A DNA stretch of 64,000 nucleotides from JANSWP01 sp041941305 (GTDB lineage: Bacteria > Bacteroidota > Bacteroidia > Chitinophagales > Saprospiraceae): contig JBGTQJ010000022.1 in NCBI GenBank assembly GCA_041941305.1, forward strand, positions 62,001 through 126,000, read 5' to 3'. Positions 1 to 9,179 of this stretch are shown one piece after another (position 1 is the stretch's first letter; each line of letters begins with the position of its first letter). The notes under the pieces were generated by a model, which was given only the letters and a program-made list of their open reading frames with translations, was not told the DNA's origin and did not search any database. Made by a program: the position numbers and the translations under genes.

Positions 1-189
1 TTTTTTAAAAATTATTTCCCGTTGACATTTTTTGTCAATAAAATCAGGAAAAATACCACCCAAATAAGCTATCAAAAGCTGAACCTCTTTATTTTTATTG
101 AAATAAGGGGAAACCGAAAATTCGCGAAATCGCGTCATCTCTTTCCTCGAAAGTGTTTCTAAGGTCTTTATTAAAATATTTTTTCGCAT
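1..189 (-). CDS. hypothetical protein, N-terminal fragment cut by window edge
   Basis: An open frame on the minus strand begins with ATG at 189 and stays open to base 1, giving 63 codons of the N-terminus. The segment ETLSRKEMTRFREF followed by SPYFNKNKEVQLL is reminiscent of the start of hypothetical proteins common in Saprospiraceae-type genomes, where a short helical region carries an SPxFN motif. No function is known to me for that family. The rest of the gene lies outside the window. Coding character and the recalled motif are the only support. Confidence 0.6.
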   Translation of the reverse strand, partial: MRKNILIKTLETLSRKEMTRFREFSVSPYFNKNKEVQLLIAYLGGIFPDFIDKKCQREIIFKK

Positions 190-790
190 AAAATTATCAA
201 TAATTCAACAGAACAATTTCAACTTAATCATCTTATTATCAATAAATTACAATTTAAATATCCACAAAAAACCCTTAAAAATATTCAAAAATATGAAGGT
301 AAAGTACTTTCTTGAAGAATTGTTTACCTACATATTTGCATCATCGAAAGCTATTTGCTTTCAAATCATTGAGCTTTATGATAGAAATTGAAATAAAAAT
401 TTTTCACCTATACTCACCCACCGACTAGCGGTGGGTTGGTATAGTTTCTAATTTACTGATGCATTTATCCTTACTTCCCAAGGAATTTTGTATTTTAGAT
501 TTCTACATAAAGCCTAAAAAATCAAACGAGATTTTTTCAGAATAAATAGGTTGGAAACAATAAACAGTAGCACGGTCTTCCCAGACCTTGCCTCAGTGGC
601 GTGGATCTATAATTGTGCATTTTGACGGGAATCTAATCGCACAATTTTAGAAAGCCGCGCTACTCAGGCATGCAAAAGGAAATCGGGCTACAATGCAAAG
701 TCTTAGAGTATGTTAGTATTTTATCTTCCTGAAAATCAAAACATACTCTTACTGACAAACTCTCATAACTGACCACTAAAATCTTTGAAC
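190..790. other. intergenic region with two hairpins
   Basis: About 600 bases without a convincing gene. It separates two divergent genes and so should hold both promoters. An 8-bp perfect hairpin lies at 416-436 (ACCCACCG/CGGTGGGT) and is not followed by a T run. A nested inverted structure lies at about 565-664 and is listed separately. Nothing else is recognised. Confidence 0.5.
565..664. repeat. nested imperfect inverted repeat
   Basis: Outer arms AGTAGCACGG (from about 565) and GCCGCGCTACT (to about 663) are imperfectly complementary. They enclose an exact 8-bp inverted repeat, AATTGTGC at 611-618 and GCACAATT at 639-646. The arrangement resembles a REP or decayed MITE. No second copy is seen in the window. 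Confidence 0.35.
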
Positions 791-3700
791 ATGAAAAGAA
801 TTGCTAAAGCATCTTTTTCGCTTTTGATTCTCTCCATTTGCTTGAGCTTTCAAGCAAAATCCCAATGCATTATTACAGATGTTGTTGCAGATCCAACCCC
901 TTGCAACAGCGATGGCTTTTTTTCCGTAGTTATCAATTTTGAACACGGTGGCACAGGACTGGAAGGTTTTCGCGTTCAAGGAAATGGTAACAACTATGGA
1001 AACTTCAGTTATGATGATTTACCGATAGAAATAGGACCATTAGAAGCAGATGGAACGACGGAATACGAATTTGTAGTTATTGACAACCAATTTGATGATT
1101 GCAAGGATTTTGTGGTCATCGATCCAGTCGATTGCCCAGTTTCAGATTGCCACATTTTTGATTTAACTGCTATACCAGGAGATTGTGATGCAGATGGCTT
1201 TTTTAAAGTAGATCTCAATTTTGAATTTGAAAGTGTCAGTGACGAAGGATTTGCAGTTGTTGGGAATGGCAATAATTACGGAAATTTCAGCTATTCTGAT
1301 TTGCCAATTCAATTGGGTCCATTTGAGGGAAATGGCACCCTGGATTATGAATTTGCTGTTTTTGATTTACTCATCGATGACTGCTTTGCCGAAATTGTAA
1401 TTGGCTCCGTGGATTGTGAAAGTGGAGGAGATTGTCACATTTTTGATGTAATCGCAGAGACGCACCCATGCAAAGACGACGGTACTTTTTTGGTAGACAT
1501 CGATTTTCACGCTGAAAACATTGGAAATGAAGGTTACAAAGTTTTAGGCAATGGAACTAATTACGGAAATTTTAGCTATGATGAACCCTACATTACAATA
1601 GGACCACTTGAGGGTGATGGAAGCACAATTTATGAATTTGTAATAATTGACAATCAGTTTGGTGATTGTTCAGATTACACCACCATCGGTCCAATTGATT
1701 GTTTACCAGAATGTGATATTACTCATTTCAGTTTTGAAGTAGGAGAATGCAAAACACAAAGCAGCTATGAATTAACCGTCAAATTAGAAGTTGAAAACCC
1801 CACAAGTCCGTGGGTAGAGCTTTTCTATGATGGTCAAACCATGGGATTGTTCAACATTGATCATTTCCCCCTTACCTTCAATAATTTTTATGACAATGGA
1901 GAAAACTCTCCACTTCTTTTCGCATGCCTGTATGACTCCGACTGCTGTGCCTTTGCAGAATTTGATGCACCCAATTGTGAAGACAATTCAAATGCATGCT
2001 ACATTGGGGGCATCTTTTCGATTACTACTGATTGTACCGACGATGGAAATTATAATGCCACCCTGCTTTTCGATGCAGAAGAACCTGGAAACGATTTATT
2101 TGATGTCTATTTAGGGGACAATATTCTAGGCACTTTCCCACTTGGCGATATGCCTGTTACAATAGATAATATTCAAGGGGACAATACGCCTTATCATACT
2201 TTTACCATTTGTATCAACGATAACCCCGATTGCTGTCGGGAGGAGGTCTTGGAGAACCCTTGCTACGGTCTGTTAAGTTGTGAAATCTGGGATTTAATTG
2301 CGGAAGCGCATCCATGTGATGATGATGGTAATTATTATGTAGACATTGCTTTTCAGTCAAATAACACGGGAATGATGGGCTTTTCAGTCAAAGGAAATGG
2401 ACATGTGTATGGCTCTTTCGATTATGGCCAACCTTTTATCACTTTGGGTCCTTTTCCTGGCGATGGCTCAATCAATGAGTTTGTAGTCATCGATAATGAA
2501 TTTCCGGATTGTCATGCAGGAATTGACTTTGAACCTGTGTTTTGTGGAGCTACTGATTGCGTTATTTGGGATTTGGTAGTTGACCCTGGAAATTGTAATG
2601 ATGATGGCACTTATAGTATCCACATCAATTTTGAATATGAAGGTGCCAGTAATGACTATTTTGATGTTTACGTTGGAGATGACCTTTTAGGATTCTTTCC
2701 ACTGGATGAGTTGCCGGTATTCATTCCCAACTATCCAGCAAGTGGCAATGAATACGACCACCTGAAGGTCTGTATCAATGATAATCTGGATTGCTGTAAA
2801 GAGATTGAATTCATGGCATTGGATTGTACCGGCGATGACTGCAAAATTTATGATGTAATCGCAGAAGCGCATCCTTGTGACGATGACGGTAACTTCCTGG
2901 TTGACATTGATTTTGAATATCAGAATGTAGGAAATGAAGGGTATCGGGTTGTAGGCAATGGAAACAATTACGGAAACTTCAGTTATGATGATCCTTTTAT
3001 CACCATTGGTCCACTAGAGGGTGATGGTACCATATACGAGTTTGTGGTTATTGACAATCAGGATGACAACTGTATGGATTATACGACCATTGGACCTATC
3101 TTTTGTGGAAATGATTGCCAAATTGTGGATCTGCATACTGAAACGAGTCCATGTCACGATGATAATACCTTCACTTTATGGGTCAATTTTGAAGCCATCA
3201 ATCCTACACATAGTCACTTTGATTTATTTATTGGAGATGATTTCATTGGATTTTATGCACTGGCTGATTTGCCAATCGAACTGACACTGGATGGCACCCC
3301 CAATTCAATGGTATTTGATCTTACTGTTTGTATCAATGATAATGAAGATTGCTGTGCCAGTACCGAATTTGAATCACCAGCTTGTGACCCAATAGGCGAC
3401 TGCGAGATAGTAAGCCTAAATGTCGACCCCGCAGATTGTAATGACGATGGTACTTATGACCTCTGGGTGAATTTTGAGGTCATCAACCCTGGAAATGATT
3501 TATTTGAATTGTGGGCAGGAGACCATTATCTAGGATTTTATCCATTAAATGAGCTGCCTGTAATGATTGAAAATTATCCAGCCAGTGGCTTTGATTATGA
3601 CCATCTCCTTGTTTGCATAAATGACAATGAAGAATGCTGTAAGGAAATCGAATTTATGGCTCCCAATTGCAATTTGATATGGCCTGGTGATGCCAATGAT

Positions 3701-4672
3701 GATAACATTGCCAACAATTTTGATTTGCTTAATATTGGTTTGGCTTTTGGGGCAACTGGAGAGGACAGAAGTACTCAAGGTATTGAATGGTCACCCACCG
3801 TTTCCTTTGATTGGGATCAAAAATTTGAAGATGGGGTGAATTACAAACATGCCGATTGTAACGGTGACGGAGAAGTAGCAAATCCAGATATAGAGGCGAT
3901 TAAATTTAATTATGATTTGACGCATGGTGAATATGAGCCCTTTGAATCACTTCCTGCAACAGATGCTGATGCTTCTATTTTTGTGGATTTACCAGATCCT
4001 GAGGACATTATATTTGGTGTCCCATTCGAAGCTCCAATCATCCTGGGTACAGAAACACTACCAATAGACGACATCTATGGTTTGGCTTTCACCCTCAATT
4101 TTGACCCAGAGATTGTCAATCCTGCCTCGGTGGAAATTTCTTATGAACCCAGCTGGCTGGGCGTTTTACCAGTTAACTTAGTCACACTTGATAAAACCAA
4201 AGCTGATGAGGGTAAAGTAGAAATGGCATTAGTCAGAACCGACCAGAATAATGTTTCCGGTTTTGGTCAAATAGCTGCATTTATTGGCATTATTGACAAT
4301 ATTGCGGGCAAACAAGAAATGAGTATTTCCATTTCGAATGTAAAAGCCATCATGGAAAATGAAGCATTGATACCATTACGTGCGCCTATTGAGGTGATTG
4401 AACTAGTTACGGGTATTGATAATCCTGACCAAAACCTGAAGTTGAGGATTTTCCCTAATCCAACGACTGATATGATCTATATAAAAAATAGTATGGATTA
4501 TCAGTTGGAACAAGTTGAAATTCAGGATATTAGCGGAAAAACGCTTTCAGTTTTTGAAGAGCCAGTTGGAATGATTCCAATGAATGACTTACCTGCTGGG
4601 ACTTATATTGTTAGCGTTACAGTGGACGGGAAAAGTTTTCATGAAAGAATAATAAAAATAAAGAAATTCTAA
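791..4672 (+). CDS. secreted ten-repeat protein with T9SS sorting domain
   Basis: A 1293-residue exported protein. The ATG at 791 is preferred over an in-frame TTG two codons upstream because it leads straight into the signal peptide MKRIAKASFSLLILS. Ten tandem domains of about 93 residues follow to about residue 960. Each opens with a Cys-x-I/V-x-D motif and holds conserved cysteines. They fall into two classes, one with GNGNNYGNFSY and one with CINDNxDCC. Next come a dockerin-like segment with DANDDN and DCNGDGE motifs (about 963-1045), a cohesin-like beta domain, and a type A T9SS sorting domain starting near residue 1217 (IFPNPTTD) and ending in basic residues. It is therefore expected to be secreted or held at the cell surface. 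Function is unknown; adhesion or matrix scaffolding is an inference from the architecture. Confidence 0.85.
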   Translation: MKRIAKASFSLLILSICLSFQAKSQCIITDVVADPTPCNSDGFFSVVINFEHGGTGLEGFRVQGNGNNYGNFSYDDLPIEIGPLEADGTTEYEFVVIDNQFDDCKDFVVIDPVDCPVSDCHIFDLTAIPGDCDADGFFKVDLNFEFESVSDEGFAVVGNGNNYGNFSYSDLPIQLGPFEGNGTLDYEFAVFDLLIDDCFAEIVIGSVDCESGGDCHIFDVIAETHPCKDDGTFLVDIDFHAENIGNEGYKVLGNGTNYGNFSYDEPYITIGPLEGDGSTIYEFVIIDNQFGDCSDYTTIGPIDCLPECDITHFSFEVGECKTQSSYELTVKLEVENPTSPWVELFYDGQTMGLFNIDHFPLTFNNFYDNGENSPLLFACLYDSDCCAFAEFDAPNCEDNSNACYIGGIFSITTDCTDDGNYNATLLFDAEEPGNDLFDVYLGDNILGTFPLGDMPVTIDNIQGDNTPYHTFTICINDNPDCCREEVLENPCYGLLSCEIWDLIAEAHPCDDDGNYYVDIAFQSNNTGMMGFSVKGNGHVYGSFDYGQPFITLGPFPGDGSINEFVVIDNEFPDCHAGIDFEPVFCGATDCVIWDLVVDPGNCNDDGTYSIHINFEYEGASNDYFDVYVGDDLLGFFPLDELPVFIPNYPASGNEYDHLKVCINDNLDCCKEIEFMALDCTGDDCKIYDVIAEAHPCDDDGNFLVDIDFEYQNVGNEGYRVVGNGNNYGNFSYDDPFITIGPLEGDGTIYEFVVIDNQDDNCMDYTTIGPIFCGNDCQIVDLHTETSPCHDDNTFTLWVNFEAINPTHSHFDLFIGDDFIGFYALADLPIELTLDGTPNSMVFDLTVCINDNEDCCASTEFESPACDPIGDCEIVSLNVDPADCNDDGTYDLWVNFEVINPGNDLFELWAGDHYLGFYPLNELPVMIENYPASGFDYDHLLVCINDNEECCKEIEFMAPNCNLIWPGDANDDNIANNFDLLNIGLAFGATGEDRSTQGIEWSPTVSFDWDQKFEDGVNYKHADCNGDGEVANPDIEAIKFNYDLTHGEYEPFESLPATDADASIFVDLPDPEDIIFGVPFEAPIILGTETLPIDDIYGLAFTLNFDPEIVNPASVEISYEPSWLGVLPVNLVTLDKTKADEGKVEMALVRTDQNNVSGFGQIAAFIGIIDNIAGKQEMSISISNVKAIMENEALIPLRAPIEVIELVTGIDNPDQNLKLRIFPNPTTDMIYIKNSMDYQLEQVEIQDISGKTLSVFEEPVGMIPMNDLPAGTYIVSVTVDGKSFHERIIKIKKF

Positions 4673-4742
4673 GTTAATTAAAACCTAAACCTTTTGTATC
4701 TGTTTTCATATCAAAGGTTTTAGTTAAAAATAGTTTTGTGAG

Positions 4743-4777
4743 AGCACTCGGTCAATTTGCCCGAGTGCTTTTTTTTG
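4743..4777 (+). terminator. rho-independent terminator
   Basis: Perfect 9-bp stem AGCACTCGG (4743-4751) and CCGAGTGCT (4761-4769) with a 9-nt loop and a following run of T. It lies 70 bases after the stop of the ten-repeat secreted protein. Confidence 0.85.
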
Positions 4778-4802
4778 TTTGTAAAGAAAATTTTTGAACA
4801 AC

Positions 4803-4925
4803 TTTAGTAGTGATTAAAAAATAACTTCATCCTTTTGTTTTCGTCAAATAAGCTCAACTTCAATTCTTATCAGCCTTTCAGTCTTCGCTTATTTGGCGAG
4901 ATGAGGAAGTTATTTTTTAAGGATT
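4803..4925. repeat. MITE-like element, copy 1
   Basis: Terminal inverted repeats TTAAAAAATAACTTCATC (4814-4831) and GAGGAAGTTATTTTTTAA (4903-4920) differ at one position. Inside them, TCAAATAAGC and GCTTATTTG pair again, so nearly the whole element can fold into one long hairpin. The reverse complement of this segment recurs at 20304-20426 with high identity, including about ten flanking bases beyond one terminal repeat. This is the behaviour of a non-autonomous mobile element. No transposase is present in the window. Confidence 0.75.
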
Positions 4926-4969
4926 CCCATCAATTTTGAACCCTATATTAAAACCGCTTACTTTGTTTT

Positions 4970-5857
4970 ATGATTTGGCTTTTTGTACTACTCTTCCTAA
5001 TTCTATTATACCTTTTCTGCCCAAAAGGAAATCCCCTCCATGAGCTTTTACACCTTCCTTCCTGGTGGATTCAAATGTGGCAAATCCCTACAAACAACAT
5101 GAAAAAGACCAAAATCAAGTATGGCAGACATTTTCGACAATATTTTTATTTGTATGAGCCTTTGGATTCAAATACATCAAAAAATAATGTGATAGTCTAT
5201 TTTCACGGTGGTGGATGGCAGTTTGCCAAACCCGAGGCTTTTGCAGCAAATGCACAGAGTTGGGTGGATGAAGGATATGCTGTATTTATGCCTTCCCACC
5301 GAAGGATTCCATTTTTTGACTATTATGATATGCGAGAAGACCTGAATTTAATTCTGGAGAAAGTGCAGTTAGTCATGAAAGAAAAAGGATTGGTCGAACA
5401 AGGTATCATTTTAGGGGGTATGTCTTCGGGGGGAAACCTAGCTGCGCTGGTATTGTATGATCGGATGGCACTTGAAAACATAAACTTGAACCAAGATCTT
5501 TTCTCCGGGTTGTTTCTTTTTGGAGCTCCCCTCAATTTAGAGTTGATGCGCCCCTCTCCTCCAATTTGGTTTTACGCTGGAAAAACAGGCAGTCCAAAGT
5601 TTCAGAAAGCAAATCCAATCAACTACTTAAAAAAAAATGAAAGCGTTCCCGTGCTTGGAATTCACGGAACCAAAGACGGCTTGGTTGAATACAAAAGTGC
5701 CAGTTCCTTTTTTGATAAATTAGAAACCATAAATCCTGAAATCATACAATTTTTGCAACTTGAAAATGGAACTCATTTAGAAGCTGCCGGCTGGAGTTTT
5801 ATGGATAATGAAGTGCGACCAACTCTTTTTGAGTGGTTGAGAAATCTCGAAAAGTAA
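4970..5857 (+). CDS. alpha/beta hydrolase (esterase/lipase-like)
   Basis: A 295-residue alpha/beta hydrolase fold protein. The oxyanion-hole motif HGGGW is at 79-83, the nucleophile elbow GMSSGG puts the catalytic serine at 152, and HGTKDGLV (Asp236) and GTHLE (His269) complete the likely triad. The N-terminus is a hydrophobic helix (residues 2-17) that probably anchors it in the inner membrane. HGGG-type members hydrolyse small acyl esters or peptides; the substrate here is not evident. ATG at 4970 follows an ACTTTG element by only five bases. The gene stands alone and ends about 90 bases before the DUF4412 gene. Confidence 0.85.
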   Translation: MIWLFVLLFLILLYLFCPKGNPLHELLHLPSWWIQMWQIPTNNMKKTKIKYGRHFRQYFYLYEPLDSNTSKNNVIVYFHGGGWQFAKPEAFAANAQSWVDEGYAVFMPSHRRIPFFDYYDMREDLNLILEKVQLVMKEKGLVEQGIILGGMSSGGNLAALVLYDRMALENINLNQDLFSGLFLFGAPLNLELMRPSPPIWFYAGKTGSPKFQKANPINYLKKNESVPVLGIHGTKDGLVEYKSASSFFDKLETINPEIIQFLQLENGTHLEAAGWSFMDNEVRPTLFEWLRNLEK

Positions 5858-5943
5858 TATATTGCAGTATGTTATTTGACTTTCTCATTTCAAATTATCA
5901 CAAAAATATCAACCAGATTACCATCAAAACTAAATTTCAACAT

Positions 5944-6699
5944 ATGAAAAATTTGATTCTTTCCTTTGTTGCCATTTTGGCAATTTCTTTCTCCACGAAT
6001 GCACAAGAATTTGAAGGCATCGTGAACATCAAACACAATTCCAAGCATGCAAGTGATGTAAAAATCACCAAAAAAGGAGATAACTCTTTAATGGAGACTT
6101 CGACTGCCGAAGGCGATCTTCAATTGCTTTACAATACAAATACTGAAGACATGATCGCCGTCACTATCAAAGATGGCGAAAAAATGGGGGTAAAGACGAA
6201 CAACAATAACAATCCGTACCTCAAACAAATGCAGCACATGCAACGCTATAATGACCGTTCAAAAGAAAAAGATGTAAAAATCACAGTCACTACTGATAAG
6301 AAAAATATCCGTGGTTATGAATGCGTAAAAGTTTTGGGAGAAGATGAAGAAGGAAAAGGTTATGCCTGGGTTGCTACAAGTTTAAATTTGACTTTGTCCG
6401 ATTTAATGCCGTTGGCAAAAACATATTTAGGGGGTCAGGATCCCATGCAAAGACTTTCCGGTATAGAAGGCTTTGTAATGGAATTGCATATGACTGATAA
6501 AAAGACAGGAGAAGAAATTATCATGGAAAATGAAGTAATTGAAAAGAAAATTGATGACTCCGTATTCAGCTCTGTTACTGAAGGAGTAGATATTTTAGAT
6601 ACCTCCAATATGCAACAAATGATCCAGGAGGCTTCCAAAGATCCTAAAAAAATGGAACAGTTCAAGGAAATGATGAAACGGTATCAGAAGGGGAACTAA
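5944..6699 (+). CDS. DUF4412-family periplasmic protein
   Basis: A 251-residue protein. The frame is open further upstream, but the ATG at 5944 is chosen because it begins a clear signal peptide (MKNLILSFVAILAISF, cleaved near NAQ-EF). The mature part starts EFEGIVNIK and ends with ENEVIEKKIDDSVFSSV, both typical of Bacteroidetes DUF4412 proteins. These are probably periplasmic beta-rich proteins of unknown role, related in appearance to LolA/LolB-like folds. The tail after residue 225 is methionine and lysine rich. An inverted repeat follows the stop. Confidence 0.75.
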   Translation: MKNLILSFVAILAISFSTNAQEFEGIVNIKHNSKHASDVKITKKGDNSLMETSTAEGDLQLLYNTNTEDMIAVTIKDGEKMGVKTNNNNNPYLKQMQHMQRYNDRSKEKDVKITVTTDKKNIRGYECVKVLGEDEEGKGYAWVATSLNLTLSDLMPLAKTYLGGQDPMQRLSGIEGFVMELHMTDKKTGEEIIMENEVIEKKIDDSVFSSVTEGVDILDTSNMQQMIQEASKDPKKMEQFKEMMKRYQKGN

Positions 6700-6714
6700 C
6701 GCTGTAATATTACG

Positions 6715-6781
6715 ATTCTACGATACTGCCATGCTACAATAGATAATTAAAAAGAATTGTAGAATCGTAGTATTGTAGTAT
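6715..6781. repeat. imperfect 26-bp inverted repeat
   Basis: Left arm 6715-6740 and right arm 6756-6781 are complementary at 21 of 26 positions, separated by 15 AT-rich bases. The arms are built from the simple unit TACGATTCTAC / GTAGAATCGTA. It lies between the DUF4412 gene and a small membrane protein gene. It could be a REP-type sequence or a weak transcription stop; no T run follows. Confidence 0.5.
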
Positions 6782-6830
6782 TGTAGAATCAGAATTCTTA
6801 CCTTTACACTTCACCAAAACGAAACGAAAA

Positions 6831-7052
6831 TTGGAATACCTTGGACTTCTTTTTGAAATTGTCATTCTCATAGCTGCCGTTTATTTGTATTTATTTTCTA
6901 TTGGAAAAGTCAGTTCAAAAGATCCTGAAAAGCAGAAAAAAGCAGAGGCTTTTCGAAGGCAGAATGCTGGATGGCTAAGGCTACTTTCCTTAGCCCTTAT
7001 GGCTATCATGGTCATCAACGTTTTTTTGCATGTCAGAGAGGTGTTTCTTTGA
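6831..7052 (+). CDS. small two-TM membrane protein
   Basis: A 73-residue protein starting with TTG at 6831; no ATG occurs in frame until residue 57. Two hydrophobic helices (about 4-24 and 48-66) flank a positively charged loop that contains KDPEKQKKAEAFRRQ. This is the layout of a small inner-membrane protein with its loop in the cytoplasm. No family is recognised. The gene lies 55 bases before the nucleotidyltransferase-like gene and may be co-transcribed with it. Confidence 0.6.
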   Translation: MEYLGLLFEIVILIAAVYLYLFSIGKVSSKDPEKQKKAEAFRRQNAGWLRLLSLALMAIMVINVFLHVREVFL

Positions 7053-7107
7053 GAATACTATTCCCTGAAATAGCAGGCAACTTTTAATAAATCCTAATTT
7101 TTCTTCA

Positions 7108-7920
7108 ATGAAATCTTCAACCAGCCCAATAAATTGGGCGGTTACGATCAGACCTATCGGCAAGTTCTTTCCACTTGATAATGAAGGGTTTGTAATTAAT
7201 GAATCTGCTATAGAAAAAATTCCCAACCATTGGATTCCAGTCATTGAAGCAGTAAAAAACAGTTATCTAAAGCATTTAAAAAATCGTGTTCACAGTATTT
7301 ATTTGAGGGGTAGTTTGCCAAGAGGGTTGAATGTGGATGGGTTTTCCGATTTGGACACCTTTGCCTTAATTACTGGTGAAAACATCCGTTGGCAAAAAGC
7401 TGACTGGAAAGAGAATTTGCAATATCAACTTCAAAATGAATTTCCCTTTGTCAAGGAAATAGAAGTCAGGCTGAGTAGTTTTCACACTGATTTCTTTGAA
7501 AAAAACCCTCGTCTTTCCATGATTCTTCAAACGCAATCCTTATGTATATGGGGAAAAGACATTATTCCCTCTTTGCCAAAATTCAAACCTGGTAGGGATA
7601 TGATGTTGAATATTAACTGGATAGAAACGGATGTGAAAGATTTTTTGAAAAAAGAGCGCATTTCAAAGGCAGCGTGTCAGGAAATGATGAAAGTAATTTT
7701 AAGAACCGGTTTTGAATTGGTGATGCCTCGAGAACAGCAATATACTACAGATTTATACTTTTGTTGGAGCACCTTTTCAAAATATTATCCTGAAAAGAAA
7801 GAAGAAATGAAAAAAGCGCTTTTGTATTATTTAAACCCTGCAACCGACAAGGAAAGTATACAGTCTTTTATAAAAAGTTTTGGAAACTATTTGATCCAAC
7901 AAGTCTCTGATAATGTTTAA
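7108..7920 (+). CDS. nucleotidyltransferase-fold protein
   Basis: A 270-residue cytoplasmic protein with the signature of the DNA polymerase beta-like nucleotidyltransferase fold: YLRGSLPRGL (Gly68-Ser69) followed by GFSDLDTFAL with metal-binding Asp81 and Asp83. A third acidic residue is likely in KEIEVRL (about 117-119). The C-terminal half is helical (DVKDFLKKE onward), as in aminoglycoside-nucleotidyltransferase-like or MNT-type proteins. No HEPN partner is adjacent, so it does not look like a MNT-HEPN toxin pair. The substrate is unknown. Confidence 0.7.
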   Translation: MKSSTSPINWAVTIRPIGKFFPLDNEGFVINESAIEKIPNHWIPVIEAVKNSYLKHLKNRVHSIYLRGSLPRGLNVDGFSDLDTFALITGENIRWQKADWKENLQYQLQNEFPFVKEIEVRLSSFHTDFFEKNPRLSMILQTQSLCIWGKDIIPSLPKFKPGRDMMLNINWIETDVKDFLKKERISKAACQEMMKVILRTGFELVMPREQQYTTDLYFCWSTFSKYYPEKKEEMKKALLYYLNPATDKESIQSFIKSFGNYLIQQVSDNV

Positions 7921-7963
7921 ATGAGTTTACAATCCAGATAAAAAGCCATTCGAAAAATTCTCC

Positions 7964-7971
7964 TAAATTTG
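7964..7971 (+). promoter_or_regulatory. Bacteroidetes-type -7 element TAAATTTG
   Basis: TAAATTTG matches the Bacteroidetes -7 consensus TAnnTTTG and lies 30 bases upstream of the transglutaminase-like gene start. No clear -33 TTTG is found at the usual spacing, so the call rests on one box. Confidence 0.45.
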
Positions 7972-8001
7972 AGTAGTTTTCTTCACTAAACGCCTAAGTC
8001 A

Positions 8002-9111
8002 ATGTTCAAAACAATCTGGTTACTCGCTTTCTTATTTCCCTATGTCTTGATTGCACAAAACGATTTTTCAGAAATAGACAAATATGCTAGGGAAGCTCCT
8101 TCATCTGTTTCCTCCAGCATTGAAGAACTTGCTGATTACTTGACCAAAAAAGCAGCAAACGATCTGGAAAAAGTCCGTTCCTTATACGTTTGGATGACTG
8201 AAAATATTCGATACGACACAAAGCTATATTTTGATGAAAAAGCCACCGCAGCTAAAAAAGCTGAAAAACAAAAAGCGGCAACTGTGCTTAAGACAAAAAG
8301 AGGAGTCTGTGAAGGATATACCAATTTGTTCCACGAATTGGCATTAGCGGCCCATATCCCATCTGAACAAGTAAGTGGCTATACCAAAAACCATAGAGGT
8401 AGAATTGCCAGAACCACTCATGCATGGAATGCTGTAAGAATTGATGAAAAATGGTACCTGTTGGATAATACCTGGGGTGCTGGCTATATTGATAGCGATA
8501 CCGAGCGATTCAAGCGTCGCTTCGAAGAAAAATACTTTATGACTGAGCCAAGTCAGTTTGTATTGGATCATTATCCGCATGATCCTTTATTTCAAATGAT
8601 GGAAAACCCTGTGACCTGGGAAGTTTGGCAAGAAGACGAATCTGCTATACAAGCTTACTTAAATAAAAAAAACAATCCACTTTTTGCAGCCCTAATTGAT
8701 TCTCTCGATTATTTTAATTCACTTGAGGGAAATGAAAAAGTATTCAATACGGCTTTCAGGAGTTTGAGTTTTGACCCTCAAAATGGTTATGCCAATTTTG
8801 TTGTCGCCAATTATTACTATGATGAAGCAAAAGTAGATTTTGATTTATATAGGAAAGATTCTGAACCCTATACCATGAATCCCAAAAAACTCACTGAGAA
8901 AAAAATAAAAAGTTGGTCCAGGATTATTTCAAGAAGTCAGGAAAAATTGGAAAAAGCGCGTGGATATTTAGAAACAATAGAACCAGGCAATAAATTTTAT
9001 CGACATTCCCGATCCGGCAAAAAAAATGTCAACGCAGCCATGGTCAACATCCGCAAAGCCAAGCAACAGCTGGGTGCATTTAGAGATTATTTGAAGAAAA
9101 GGGGGTCTTAG
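8002..9111 (+). CDS. exported transglutaminase-like protein
   Basis: A 369-residue protein with a signal peptide (residues 1-18, cleavage near LIAQ-ND). The transglutaminase-like core carries the Cys-His-Asp triad: RGVCEGY (Cys103), TTHAWN (His140) and LLDNTWG (Asp155). It also has the upstream LYVWMTENIRYD helix typical of bacterial TGc proteins. Such proteins are usually periplasmic proteases or amidases rather than crosslinkers. The C-terminal 200 residues are helical and end in a Lys/Arg-rich region. It appears monocistronic and converges on the outer-membrane protein gene at 9180. Confidence 0.8.
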   Translation: MFKTIWLLAFLFPYVLIAQNDFSEIDKYAREAPSSVSSSIEELADYLTKKAANDLEKVRSLYVWMTENIRYDTKLYFDEKATAAKKAEKQKAATVLKTKRGVCEGYTNLFHELALAAHIPSEQVSGYTKNHRGRIARTTHAWNAVRIDEKWYLLDNTWGAGYIDSDTERFKRRFEEKYFMTEPSQFVLDHYPHDPLFQMMENPVTWEVWQEDESAIQAYLNKKNNPLFAALIDSLDYFNSLEGNEKVFNTAFRSLSFDPQNGYANFVVANYYYDEAKVDFDLYRKDSEPYTMNPKKLTEKKIKSWSRIISRSQEKLEKARGYLETIEPGNKFYRHSRSGKKNVNAAMVNIRKAKQQLGAFRDYLKKRGS

Positions 9112-9113
9112 GA

Positions 9114-9154
9114 CAAGAGACAAGAAAGTCAAACTTTGATTTTCTTGCCTCTTG
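9114..9154. terminator. hairpin between convergent genes
   Basis: CAAGAGACAAGAAAGTCAAA and the following TTTGATTTTCTTGCCTCTTG pair with two single mismatches and a one-base loop, giving a stem of about 20 bp. It starts three bases after one stop codon and ends 26 bases before the convergent one. It may serve as a bidirectional terminator, although no long T run is present. Confidence 0.55.
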
Positions 9155-9179
9155 CTTCTTGCAAAATTCATTTCAAATC

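Noticed and set aside
791..3670. Ten repeats considered as a DNA-level tandem repeat or CRISPR-like array
   Set aside because: The periodicity is at protein level, units are about 280 bp and diverged, and they lie within one reading frame. No CRISPR array or cas gene was found in the window.
7108..7920. Nucleotidyltransferase considered as the antitoxin of a MNT-HEPN pair
   Set aside because: It is too long for a minimal MNT protein and no HEPN-domain gene is adjacent.
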